Assembly (NCBI GenBank): GCA_964446745.1
Contig: CAYURR010000120.1
Span: 1 to 9,395 of the forward strand
Reading direction: 5' to 3'
DNA length: 9,395 nt
DNA from: CAYURR01 sp964446745
GTDB lineage: Bacteria > Bacillota > Clostridia > Lachnospirales > WQUN01
Shown piece by piece: positions 1 through 7,675 of the stretch. The position numbers were made by a program, and so were the translations under genes. Below the pieces are notes generated by a model. It was not told where the DNA came from and did not search any database. It worked only from the letters and a program-made list of their open reading frames with translations. Each line of letters opens with the position of its first letter. The first letter of the stretch is position 1.

Positions 1-919
1 ATTCTATATTCTGAACCTGTTCCCGTATCTTCTCCGTTTCGGACTTTAGCTCGATTACGAGCTTTGTTATGTCGATATCACCGGTCTTTGAACCGATTGT
101 ATTGATTTCCCTATTGATCTCCTGTGCCAGAAAGTCGAGCTTCCTGCCCACGGATTCATTATTCTTTTGTTTATTGTTATGACCATGGTCGCCCAATATA
201 TCAGAGAGCTGATGCAAATGGCTCCCGAGGCGTACGATCTCCTCATCTATGCACATGCGATCCGCCATAATCGCTACCTCCGTAACGATTCGACCCTCGT
301 CAAATCCCTTATCCGGTATAACATCAGCCATGAGCTTATTCATGCGCTCTCTGAGCTTGTCCGAATATTCCTTTACCACAACATGGGATCTTGCATTTAT
401 TGTTTCCAGATATCCGAGCATTTTTTCACGTTTGGACAAAATGTCAGCAGCAAGATGCTCTCCCTCTGTACGGCGCATGCGCATAAACGCGTTAAGAGCT
501 TCTTCGAGTGTGGCTTTCAGATCCCGAAGCAGCTCGTCGTCGCTCTCGTCAAAACATCGTTCAATAGACAGTACATCCGGAAACCGCAGTATATCGGACG
601 TGCGCAACTCATCAGTGAGCTTATAGCGTTCCGAGACGCTCTTAAACTCAGCTGCATAGGCATCGGCCAGTGCGGTATTTACATTCATCCGTAGATCCCG
701 TAGACCGAGGCTCTCTATACCTATGTACACATCGGTTTTACCGCGTTGAACCTGTGAGGCTACGGTCTTTCTGATCATTTCCTCGTACTGCGCGAGGATC
801 CTGGGCAGCTTGATATTGATGTCCGCGTAGCGGTGATTGATGGATTTGATCTCCACTGTAAAACGTCTATCGTTATAAACAGCCTCCGCCTTGCCGTATC
901 CTGTCATGCTGCTCGGCAT
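1..919 (-). CDS. yicC: YicC/YloC family endoribonuclease, stop codon cut off by window edge
   Basis: The frame reads from an ATG at 919 to the left edge and gives 306 residues. Only the last two bases of the stop codon are missing if the protein ends as relatives do. Family hallmarks are visible: SMTGYGKAE at residues 4-12, EIKSINHRY at 23-31, an acidic IDEEIVRLGSHL at 224-235, and the C-terminal block GRKLDFLAQEINREINTIGSK (258-278) ending in REQVQNIE. Members such as E. coli YicC and B. subtilis YloC are cytoplasmic proteins of about 290 residues linked to RNA cleavage and decay. This copy is slightly longer because of a polar insert (about residues 244-256, rich in H, N, K) before the GRKLDFL block. 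The start is fixed by GGAGG at 925-929, five bases upstream. In many Firmicutes yloC precedes remA, gmk and rpoZ, so those could lie beyond the left edge; this is inference. Confidence 0.95.
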   Translation of the reverse strand, partial: MPSSMTGYGKAEAVYNDRRFTVEIKSINHRYADINIKLPRILAQYEEMIRKTVASQVQRGKTDVYIGIESLGLRDLRMNVNTALADAYAAEFKSVSERYKLTDELRTSDILRFPDVLSIERCFDESDDELLRDLKATLEEALNAFMRMRRTEGEHLAADILSKREKMLGYLETINARSHVVVKEYSDKLRERMNKLMADVIPDKGFDEGRIVTEVAIMADRMCIDEEIVRLGSHLHQLSDILGDHGHNNKQKNNESVGRKLDFLAQEINREINTIGSKTGDIDITKLVIELKSETEKIREQVQNIE

Positions 920-924
920 AATGA

Positions 925-929
925 CCTCC
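925..929 (-). promoter_or_regulatory. Ribosome binding site of yicC
   Basis: A perfect GGAGG on the minus strand lies five bases before the ATG at 919. It favours this start over the in-frame ATG four codons later, which would give the shorter MTGYG start. No convincing separate promoter is seen between the tRNA and yicC. There is only a TATATT at 937-942 with a poor -35, so yicC may depend partly on transcription from upstream. Confidence 0.75.
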
Positions 930-960
930 GTCAGAAAATATAGTGGTATGCCCGATGTAT

Positions 961-969
961 AAAAAAAAA
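961..969 (-). terminator. Oligo-T tract directly after tRNA-Pro
   Basis: Nine A on the plus strand give nine U in the minus-strand transcript, immediately after the tRNA discriminator base. There is no separate hairpin; the tRNA arms would have to serve as the upstream structure. It may end the tRNA transcript or act as a 3' processing trailer, with some readthrough into yicC possible. Confidence 0.45.
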
Positions 970-1043
970 TCTGGGTGACAAGATTCGAACTTGCGACCTC
1001 TAGAACCCCATTCTAGCGCGCTACCAAACTACGCCACACCCAG
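970..1043 (-). tRNA. tRNA-Pro, anticodon GGG
   Basis: The minus strand folds into a full cloverleaf of 74 nt. The acceptor stem is CTGGGTG/CACCCAG, the D stem GCGT/GCGC, the anticodon stem CTAGA/TCTAG with loop ATGGGGT, and the T stem GCAAG/CTTGT with loop TTCGAAT. Positions 34-36 are GGG (1007-1009 on the plus strand), reading CCC/CCU proline codons. The C1-G72 pair and A73 discriminator are the identity features of bacterial tRNA-Pro, which supports the call. The CCA end is not encoded and must be added after transcription. A matching promoter lies 20-50 bases upstream. Confidence 0.97.
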
Positions 1044-1062
1044 ATAAATTAAGTTGGAATGT

Positions 1063-1091
1063 ATATTAGCATATGATGAATAATTTTGCAA
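1063..1091 (-). promoter_or_regulatory. Sigma-A type promoter for tRNA-Pro
   Basis: On the minus strand TTGCAA (1086-1091) and TAATAT (1063-1068) are separated by exactly 17 bases, with TGC just before the -10 (extended -10). The predicted start, near 1056, is about a dozen bases before the tRNA 5' end, as expected for a short processed leader. The -35 lies only about 20 bases after the stop of the SLH gene. Confidence 0.7.
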
Positions 1092-1110
1092 CTTTTTCCT
1101 AAGAAAATTT

Positions 1111-2730
1111 CTAATATTTTATTCTATTGACTATACGTGTGAGGATCGTCACGACCTCTGCGTTTGAGATGTCCTTGTTGGGGTTTATGTTTGCATGCGC
1201 GTCGCCTTTGTATATACCGTTATTTGCAAGCACGGACATGTATCCGGTGGCCCATGCGCCTATTTGAGCCCGGTCCGCAAACCTACTGAGATACGCGAGG
1301 TCGGCGTTTCTGTCTATATCAAAGCTACCCAGCGCAAACATCTGATTGACGATCTTTGCCACCTCCTGCCTCGTGATAGGCTCTACGGGCTTAAAGGTAC
1401 CGTTATTGTATCCGTCTACAAGCTTATAGTTTTGGCCCAATATTACAGAAGATTTAAGCGGCGTATCGTCGGGTACATCCCTAAACGGCGAAGCATCCGA
1501 AAGCGAATCCCTCAATCCGAGCGCAGATATGGCCAGATCCACAAACGCAATACGCGTAATGGGCTTATCGGGGTCAAAGGTATTGATATCGCGGATGATC
1601 CCCTTGCGCGCAAACGCCAGCATATCATTGTATGCCCAATGCGTAGTCGCAGACGGCGCGGCCGATCGCTGTTTCATCACGGCAAACGTGCCGTTTACAA
1701 GGGTCGAGGCCGTTACCGAGTAGCCGGAGCCATCTTGCGCAAGCATATCCAAGACCGGGTTTAGACCACCATCCTTGTCGATACGCACGGCCATGATATC
1801 CGTGTCCGATGTCTGAGCCTGAAGCCCTAATCGTACAAAGTCCGAGTAACCTTTTACCTGCCTGCTTACCCCGTTATCAATATATGAAACATCTACCTTA
1901 ACGGGTACAGTCAACAGTTCGGGTTTACTGATCGAAGAATCCTGATTAATCTCGACACTGATACCACCCGAGGCTGTTTTGGCTTCATTAGGCAATTTAT
2001 CCGTCTCAAGCGTATAGCTCGCGCTACGCGTACGAATACCAAGAGGCTTGCGTGCAGCCTGAATGGCTTCGGACTGTTTTGCTGTAATATTGAGCTTTAC
2101 GCTTGTGCACATACTCAAATCCAGTACCGGCGACGCATCGTTTTTAAGCATCTGGTTCAAGATTACATCATCAAGCGTCAGCGCATGTTGCCAACCGTTA
2201 TATGCGGAGCTGGATACAAAGCCCGGCAGCTCCGCATTTTGATCTGAGTTTTGCGACGACGATCCGCTATTCGTCTGAGTGTCGGAATACCCCACGGATA
2301 TGTATGTAAATGTGTTCTCGTTGAGATCCCTGTCCAGTAACTTGATGGCACATGTCGCCGTAAACGGCATGGAGGTCACTCCGGGCAGATTCAAATTACC
2401 CAGTTGGATGGTCGTATTAGCAGCGAGCGGTATTTCACCGTCGACCATCAAGGTCAATATCGTCGATGCACCGCTGCCGCTCTGAAACATTTTTGTGTAG
2501 CCGAAGCCGTTGTTCCAATTCATAGTAGCCGATGTAAACGATGAATTGTTGACCGTCAAGCTCAGCTGCATGCTCGTAGTATTCTGCGGTAAACCATATA
2601 CAGCAATACCAAAGCCGTTCGCGTTTCTTGTGACAGAGACCGTCGGGTTAGCAGCCAGTGCAGTCAATGTATGTGATACAAAAACCGCAGCCGCGAGCAC
2701 AAACATCATTAGATAGTTAATACGCTTCAT
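1111..2730 (-). CDS. Secreted S-layer homology (SLH) anchored protein with N-terminal cohesin-like beta domain
   Basis: 539 residues. A signal peptide covers residues 1 to about 26 (KR, hydrophobic core, ALA-A cleavage). Residues 28 to about 150 form a beta-rich domain whose alternating pattern, with ILTLMVDGEIPLA followed by TIQLGNLNL, recalls cohesins or related carbohydrate-module folds; this assignment is tentative. A Ser/Gln/Asn-rich linker (152-165) follows. Residues of about 205-352 resemble the beta domain common next to SLH repeats in Firmicutes, with a terminal VNGTFAVMK strand. Three SLH repeats end the protein: 364-407 (HWAYNDM, ITRIAF), 416-467 (FRDVP, GTFKPVEPITRQE) and 481-536 (FADRAQIGAWA, ISNAE). 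SLH repeats bind pyruvylated secondary cell-wall polymer, so the protein should sit on the cell wall. The TRAE-type motif is degenerate in repeats 1 and 3. The ATG overlaps the stop of the upstream peptidase gene (ATGA), so translation is probably coupled. No clear terminator follows. Confidence 0.9.
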   Translation of the reverse strand: MKRINYLMMFVLAAAVFVSHTLTALAANPTVSVTRNANGFGIAVYGLPQNTTSMQLSLTVNNSSFTSATMNWNNGFGYTKMFQSGSGASTILTLMVDGEIPLAANTTIQLGNLNLPGVTSMPFTATCAIKLLDRDLNENTFTYISVGYSDTQTNSGSSSQNSDQNAELPGFVSSSAYNGWQHALTLDDVILNQMLKNDASPVLDLSMCTSVKLNITAKQSEAIQAARKPLGIRTRSASYTLETDKLPNEAKTASGGISVEINQDSSISKPELLTVPVKVDVSYIDNGVSRQVKGYSDFVRLGLQAQTSDTDIMAVRIDKDGGLNPVLDMLAQDGSGYSVTASTLVNGTFAVMKQRSAAPSATTHWAYNDMLAFARKGIIRDINTFDPDKPITRIAFVDLAISALGLRDSLSDASPFRDVPDDTPLKSSVILGQNYKLVDGYNNGTFKPVEPITRQEVAKIVNQMFALGSFDIDRNADLAYLSRFADRAQIGAWATGYMSVLANNGIYKGDAHANINPNKDISNAEVVTILTRIVNRIKY

Positions 2731-5700
2731 TGATTACCTCCGCTCAACTCAAGCCCAGGCATTGATACATCCGACGGGAAAGCTATCCATGCGGTATCGG
2801 ACGACAGCCGCTTAGACGCGGCGCTATTCGCGTCATCCGTGGTATACAGCGAGGCCTTTATTGCCTTCGGGAACGCGCTGTCCGTACATGCCGAGGCATC
2901 GCCGCTTTCGAGCAGTGCCTTTTCTGCCTGCACATCGGGCACAAATATCCATATACCGTCGCTGATCGCCGAAACCGCGCCGTCGCTCGGTATCTCCGCA
3001 AACATCAGCGCATAACCGTTCAGCTCGCGATCGGTGGTCGTTGCTGTGCCCGATGTGTGATCGACCGTTTCAAAGCGACCGCTTACGGTCACCGTATCAT
3101 AAACCGGGTCCCCTCTATAGTTGCCCACGATCACCACTGTGCCCGCCTTTATCACATCATTGTCATATTTATAGTCCTTCGTAAGACGCCCTATCTTGGT
3201 TATCTCTATATTGTCACCCGGATACCCAACGAAATCAATTCTGCTGAGCATGGCCTCGTCGACACCCACGAGCTTGATGCTGCTGGTGTCGTATGTCCAT
3301 ATCCTCGTATCCGTTGCAGCCGCACCTGGCTTTGTAAAGTACTTTAAATATCCGCTATTCGTCGCGTCATTCTTAGTAAAGTCCACAACCGCAGCCTTTA
3401 CAAGACCCGCATCGGTCTGAGCATGCACCTCAAACCCACCCGAAGCCGGAACAGTGCCCGAAATCTTTATACCCGCCACGCTCTGCTTGCCATTAAATGT
3501 GATCGTCACCGCCGAAGCCTGCGCATCATATGTCGAGCTCCATAAGCTCTTATTTATCACCGCATCATAGCCGATCTTCACCTGAGGGACACTCGCCGTG
3601 GCTATTGTATTGCCCAGTATGTCTATGACATTGATTGCATAGCTCAGCGTCAGATTATTGATCACGCCCACATCATCTATATATTCGGGCTTGCCCACAA
3701 ACGCGATCGGCTTGCCGTTTCTGACGATCTCATAACCCTGTACTATTGAGCTGTCCGCGTTTGAGGTGATCTTTAGTGTTACGACTTTATCGTTTACGGT
3801 TGCAGTCGCAGAGGCCGTTACGTTATTAGGTGATGTTTTGCCGCTGAGACGCGCGCGTCGGGACGCATCCGAGAGGTACCATATATAACGATTTTCCTTT
3901 GGGTACGCGCCGATCGCAGTCTTAGCCGCATCGCTTAGTGTTATGCCCCATCTGCCAAAGAAATCCGTAAGGTCTACGTTCGCAAGCTTGGAAGTTACGA
4001 CCGCAAATCGATCGTCTCCGCTAAAATCCTTGCCCTCGCCCATCTTATAGGCCTTGTTAAGCGCGTTATAGAAATTGTCACTTGCGCCATCGTAAGCCAG
4101 ATGCAACTGCCAATACATTCCGAGGCTCACAAACACGTTGTTCGACAACCCCTTCTGACCAGACGATACCTTGTCAAATATCTCGGTATACAGATCCCCT
4201 TCGAGGCGTGACATTAATGTATTCTGATTCCCATCATAGGTCTGTGCGAACAGCGAATAGATGTTGTTTGTGATCTCGGCCTTGCCGAGGCTGTCCATCA
4301 CATGACCCAATTCATGCGCTATGCCCCAGCCGAACAACGCGTTGGGCTTGTCCTTACCCGTAGACGAAACGGGCTTGCCCTGCATCAATGCAGAAACAGA
4401 ACCGTATCCGATACCTACATGTCTGCCCGATGCGTACATGAACGCACCCGCGAACATCCTCGCGTAGCGGATATTAAAGCGTCCACGCTCGTTCTGCGGA
4501 TTGTCTATGCCATGTGTCTTGTATACAACACTTAACAAATCCTGCCACGCAAGCGCCGTATCGTACACGCCGCTCGTTTTTGCTGCGGCTGTTGTACCGG
4601 CAGCGTTTATACCCGCGAGTACCTGATCAGCCGGCAGCGACAGTAATATATTCGGCAACGATATCTCAGTGCTGTTTTTGAATGCTGTTGTTTTGGTTCC
4701 TGTGACCGTATTGACATATGAAGACAGCATCGTTACATATTCGGTGATGACGCTCCTACGCTGTGTCTCGGTCATGCTTGCCCATTCGGACAGCTCGAGA
4801 ACAGGTATCTGCGTGCTATATTTTACATGCAGCTTGATCTCTGACTGACGATTGCCCGTGTATACTATGTATAGCGGTCCGCCGTGCGCGGTGTCCGTCG
4901 AACCGATCTGTGGTATGTTTATTACGTTTCTGCCGTTCGCGATCGGGATGGGCTTAGACTCCCAAGCCGATGCCTCCGCGAAGAATTGTGTTGCGACGAG
5001 ATTTACGGTCTCACCCGCGGGCATCTGTGCATATATCACGATGTCCTTGCCGGCTTCGCCCACTACACCGAGCGGCTCGAAATTATTTATCGGCTTGATG
5101 TCGTTATCCATTTTACGGCTCTTGATACCGTTTATTATTTTACCGAGCCCTGTCTTGCCGCCGTTTAAAAGGCTCTGAGCCATGTTGAGCTCATCGGTCA
5201 ATATCGTCTTGTCCACGAAATAACCGCTTGTGTTATTCACGATCGCCTTGATACGGTCGATCTCGGCCTGCGTAGCCTTGGACGACAGCGATGTATATGA
5301 ATTGTCAGCGAATAATGCCTTGATATCATCGTCCACACTAAAGTATCTATAGAACGCGACCTCCGACAGCGAGATATTCGTCGGTGAACCATTCCACTGC
5401 ATGACCTCGAAGTGGATCTTCTTTATATCGGTGGTACGCGGGAATGACAGCACAGCAAAGCCCGTCTTTTCGGGGCTGTTCTGTACGATCCCTCCGTTTA
5501 CGATCTGCTTTTTTGAACCCCTGCTGTCTGTGACACTGATGTTGTATTTGTATAGGCTTTCTTTATATTTGCCGTCCAGCCTTGGCACATAAACGAGGTA
5601 GTTCATATCCTGGGGCGTTTTGAAGGTTATGTTGAACTCCTTGTTTTCCCAGAACGCGCGCGCGGTCCAGAACGTCGAATAATTGCCGTCCGCAACAAAG

Positions 5701-7511
5701 TTCACATCAAATCTCTTGTCCGGGTATTCGTCGAGGTTTACGCCTATCGGATAGGTCATCGTAATCTCGGCTATCTCTGTGTTAGGTATCCTGTTCAACG
5801 TGGGTATAGCTGGCGGTGTGATGACAGAGCTCTGCGTCTTCGTCGTCGCGACCAAGGACCTCGGCCCCTCGCCGAGCGTGTTCTGCGCCGTGACGTACGC
5901 GCTATAGCCCGTGTTTTCACGAAGGCCCGTTATCGAATACGAGGAGGATGTGATCGCGCTTGCCTTCTTTATATAGTCGCTTTCGCCGTCGGCCTTCAGG
6001 TATAGGTTATATGCCGTTGCGTTCTTGGTCACACTCCAAGTCGCACTGATGCCCGTTGCACTTGGCGATAGACTCAGATTGTCCGGTGCCGCAGGGATCG
6101 TGAGCGGTGCGGGCGTAGCTGTTACCTCAGCGCTCCTACCACCCTCCCAACTGCCGTTGACCGCCGATACAGAGAAATAGTACGGCACAAGGTTATCCAA
6201 CCCCGAGATCGTTGCCGTGTTGGTATTTACTAATAGCTCCCTGTCCAGCGCTCCCGAGGTTTTACCATATCTGACCTTGTAGCCCGTCACATTGGGCACG
6301 GTGTTCCAGTTCAATACGACCTTGGCATCCGACGCGGTTGCGACGAGGTTCTTCGGTGTCGTATCGACCGGCGTATTGTCTTGGACGATGTCCTTTAAAA
6401 ACTCGATATTCTGCACCACGGTATAACTCGGCGTGCCATTCTGTCCAGATACCTTTGTCACCGTGATCGTGATCTTCTTGACTGCGACCTTCATGCCTAG
6501 GTCTATCACAACGGTATTTTGGCCCTCTGTCTCACCGATATAAGAAACGCCCTGTATCGCGTTCCCGAAGGCGATCTGCTTCGTCGCATTAGCTCCGTTT
6601 GCGTCTATGTACTCCACAAGCGCCGTACCGCCCTCTACCGCTCCCGAGACTGTGGGACTGTTGATTGCTATGCGGCTCATCATCGTCGGTGTATTGAACT
6701 GTATGGGAATAACGATCGGCTGACCGTTCGCGGCATTTATCTTGAGCGTGTTCGTGGGATCAAACAGCCTCGAAACATCACCTTCGGCGTTTGCACCGAG
6801 CGCGGTTGCGGTAACGGATAGATCCGTCGCAGACGCAGTTATCAGAGCAGTATCAATGATCTGCTCTGTACCGAACGCTCTGATGTTACGGTTTATATAT
6901 GCGATATCTGTGATATCCAGTTTGTTGTCCCTGTTTAGATCATATGTCGGGTTGTATGTGTTCAGGTTGTTTTCCAAAAGCGCAAGGTCTGCGCCGTCTA
7001 CGCGTGTGTCGCCGTTTATGTCACCGATAGCAAAGCGTGTGTTGCGCGTGTTCAGATTGATCTGCTTTGAATAATCCTTTATCTGCGCAAAGCCTGTCGT
7101 ATATCGAGCATAACCCACACCCATAAATGTCGCGGCGTATTCCCCCAAAGGCAAATTTGAAACCTCAACGCTGAAGTATTTGATATTTCGCTCGGTCGTG
7201 ATCGCAACACCGAGCGCGTTTAGCGGTGTTACATTCACGTCATATCGCGTACCATCGAGCGTTATTACCTGCTTGGAGGACAGAGCCCGATTCAAAAAAA
7301 TCGGCGTAGATGCAGCGCCGTTTTTAGACTTTACAGTGACCTGTATGTTCGCGCGACCGATCGTCGACGCGCTCTCCGGATACGACATCTCAAGCATCAG
7401 CTTTAGATTGCCGGAAACTAAAACACCCGTATCCTCGGCGGCAAGACCATGGGCCGTGAATAAACCCACCAGTGCGACGCTCAGAAAGATACAGGCAAGT
7501 ATTTTCTTCAT
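2727..7511 (-). CDS. Large secreted M60-family zinc metallopeptidase with dockerin, discoidin-like and FN3 modules
   Basis: 1594 residues from the ATG at 7511. This start is preferred because a GGGGG ribosome binding site lies nine bases before it and MKKILAC starts a normal signal peptide cut near residue 25; an in-frame TTG nine codons upstream has no such site. Modules in order: a beta domain (about 27-155); a type I dockerin-like duplicated calcium loop (162-210), with ligands D164/N166/D168/D175 and D191/N193/D195/D202; a discoidin (F5/8 C)-like domain (222-374); two FN3 domains (383-469, 473-559); a second F5/8 C-like domain (568-723); a helical linker (to about 801); and an M60-like region (about 802-1221). 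The catalytic motif is HELGH at 1066-1070 with the third ligand E1079 followed by ITNNIYSL, the M60 pattern HExxH-(8-28)-E. About 370 residues of beta modules follow. M60 enzymes cleave glycoproteins such as mucins, with the accessory modules binding glycan. The substrate here is unknown. First gene of a two-gene operon. Confidence 0.93.
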   Translation of the reverse strand: MKKILACIFLSVALVGLFTAHGLAAEDTGVLVSGNLKLMLEMSYPESASTIGRANIQVTVKSKNGAASTPIFLNRALSSKQVITLDGTRYDVNVTPLNALGVAITTERNIKYFSVEVSNLPLGEYAATFMGVGYARYTTGFAQIKDYSKQINLNTRNTRFAIGDINGDTRVDGADLALLENNLNTYNPTYDLNRDNKLDITDIAYINRNIRAFGTEQIIDTALITASATDLSVTATALGANAEGDVSRLFDPTNTLKINAANGQPIVIPIQFNTPTMMSRIAINSPTVSGAVEGGTALVEYIDANGANATKQIAFGNAIQGVSYIGETEGQNTVVIDLGMKVAVKKITITVTKVSGQNGTPSYTVVQNIEFLKDIVQDNTPVDTTPKNLVATASDAKVVLNWNTVPNVTGYKVRYGKTSGALDRELLVNTNTATISGLDNLVPYYFSVSAVNGSWEGGRSAEVTATPAPLTIPAAPDNLSLSPSATGISATWSVTKNATAYNLYLKADGESDYIKKASAITSSSYSITGLRENTGYSAYVTAQNTLGEGPRSLVATTKTQSSVITPPAIPTLNRIPNTEIAEITMTYPIGVNLDEYPDKRFDVNFVADGNYSTFWTARAFWENKEFNITFKTPQDMNYLVYVPRLDGKYKESLYKYNISVTDSRGSKKQIVNGGIVQNSPEKTGFAVLSFPRTTDIKKIHFEVMQWNGSPTNISLSEVAFYRYFSVDDDIKALFADNSYTSLSSKATQAEIDRIKAIVNNTSGYFVDKTILTDELNMAQSLLNGGKTGLGKIINGIKSRKMDNDIKPINNFEPLGVVGEAGKDIVIYAQMPAGETVNLVATQFFAEASAWESKPIPIANGRNVINIPQIGSTDTAHGGPLYIVYTGNRQSEIKLHVKYSTQIPVLELSEWASMTETQRRSVITEYVTMLSSYVNTVTGTKTTAFKNSTEISLPNILLSLPADQVLAGINAAGTTAAAKTSGVYDTALAWQDLLSVVYKTHGIDNPQNERGRFNIRYARMFAGAFMYASGRHVGIGYGSVSALMQGKPVSSTGKDKPNALFGWGIAHELGHVMDSLGKAEITNNIYSLFAQTYDGNQNTLMSRLEGDLYTEIFDKVSSGQKGLSNNVFVSLGMYWQLHLAYDGASDNFYNALNKAYKMGEGKDFSGDDRFAVVTSKLANVDLTDFFGRWGITLSDAAKTAIGAYPKENRYIWYLSDASRRARLSGKTSPNNVTASATATVNDKVVTLKITSNADSSIVQGYEIVRNGKPIAFVGKPEYIDDVGVINNLTLSYAINVIDILGNTIATASVPQVKIGYDAVINKSLWSSTYDAQASAVTITFNGKQSVAGIKISGTVPASGGFEVHAQTDAGLVKAAVVDFTKNDATNSGYLKYFTKPGAAATDTRIWTYDTSSIKLVGVDEAMLSRIDFVGYPGDNIEITKIGRLTKDYKYDNDVIKAGTVVIVGNYRGDPVYDTVTVSGRFETVDHTSGTATTTDRELNGYALMFAEIPSDGAVSAISDGIWIFVPDVQAEKALLESGDASACTDSAFPKAIKASLYTTDDANSAASKRLSSDTAWIAFPSDVSMPGLELSGGNQ
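2737..2741 (-). promoter_or_regulatory. Ribosome binding site of the SLH gene, inside the peptidase gene
   Basis: GGAGG on the minus strand is six bases before the ATG at 2730. It forms part of the last Gly-Gly codons of the upstream peptidase gene. Together with the four-base ATGA overlap (2727-2730) it points to translational coupling and roughly linked output of the two proteins. Confidence 0.75.
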
Positions 7512-7519
7512 AAATATAT

Positions 7520-7525
7520 ACCCCC
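7520..7525 (-). promoter_or_regulatory. Ribosome binding site that sets the peptidase start
   Basis: AGGGGG-like purine run (GGGGGT on the minus strand) lies about nine bases before the ATG at 7511. The alternative upstream TTG at 7538 has only AT-rich sequence in front, so the shorter protein with a canonical signal peptide is chosen. Confidence 0.6.
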
Positions 7526-7554
7526 AACATTTAAACAATTAGGCTATTCCAAAG

Positions 7555-7583
7555 ATAATACGCTCAGCGAAAAAAATCAACAT
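7555..7583 (-). promoter_or_regulatory. Possible promoter of the peptidase-SLH operon
   Basis: On the minus strand TATTAT (7555-7560) is a good -10. The -35 is weak: TTGATT is only 14 bases away, and ATGTTG at the ideal 17-base distance matches poorly. A start near 7548 would leave a leader of about 37 bases before the peptidase ATG. A weak -35 may mean activator control or a different sigma factor. It is divergent from the speD leader promoter. Confidence 0.35.
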
Positions 7584-7614
7584 ATGTGGAAATTTGTAGT
7601 AAAAATGTAATATA

Positions 7615-7634
7615 ACAACTGTTGTGAAATTTCA
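7615..7634. promoter_or_regulatory. Adjacent small palindromes between the divergent promoters, possible operator
   Basis: Two inverted repeats abut here: ACAAC-T-GTTGT (7615-7625) and the perfect 10-bp TGAAATTTCA (7625-7634). They sit about 9-28 bases upstream of the plus-strand -35 (7643) and about 30-50 bases upstream of the possible minus-strand -35. That is a natural place for a regulator binding both ways. The repeats are short and AT-rich, so chance is possible. Confidence 0.25.
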
Positions 7635-7642
7635 TAAGACTA

Positions 7643-7671
7643 TTGACAAAATCGGCTGCACATGCTATAAA
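7643..7671 (+). promoter_or_regulatory. Strong sigma-A type promoter for the speD leader RNA
   Basis: TTGACA (7643-7648) is a perfect -35. The -10 is TATAAA (7666-7671) after exactly 17 bases, preceded by TGC as an extended -10. It is the best promoter in the window. The predicted start is G7678, give or take one base, which is 344 bases before the speD ATG and coincides with the 5' end of a long closing helix. Confidence 0.8.
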
Positions 7672-7675
7672 CCAT

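Noticed and set aside
167..694. 175-codon open frame on the plus strand, and the 125-codon frame at 249-626
   Set aside because: They lie antisense to yicC, have no ribosome binding site and no recognisable protein features. The minus-strand frame matches YicC throughout.
1094..1110. Terminator of the SLH operon (TTTTC-TTAG-GAAAA)
   Set aside because: The stem is only five A-T rich pairs with no following U tract, so it is too weak to call.
1195..1764. 189-codon plus-strand frame
   Set aside because: It is antisense to the SLH repeats, whose motifs are clear on the minus strand. The basic, low-complexity translation is typical of a shadow frame.
7491..7511. Lipoprotein signal on the peptidase (Cys at residue 6, ILAC)
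   Set aside because: The cysteine precedes the hydrophobic core instead of following it, so a normal type I signal peptide fits better.
7511..7538. Upstream TTG start giving nine more residues on the peptidase
   Set aside because: It has no ribosome binding site and would put MFKCWGYIF before a normal signal peptide. The ATG at 7511 has GGGGG at a suitable distance.
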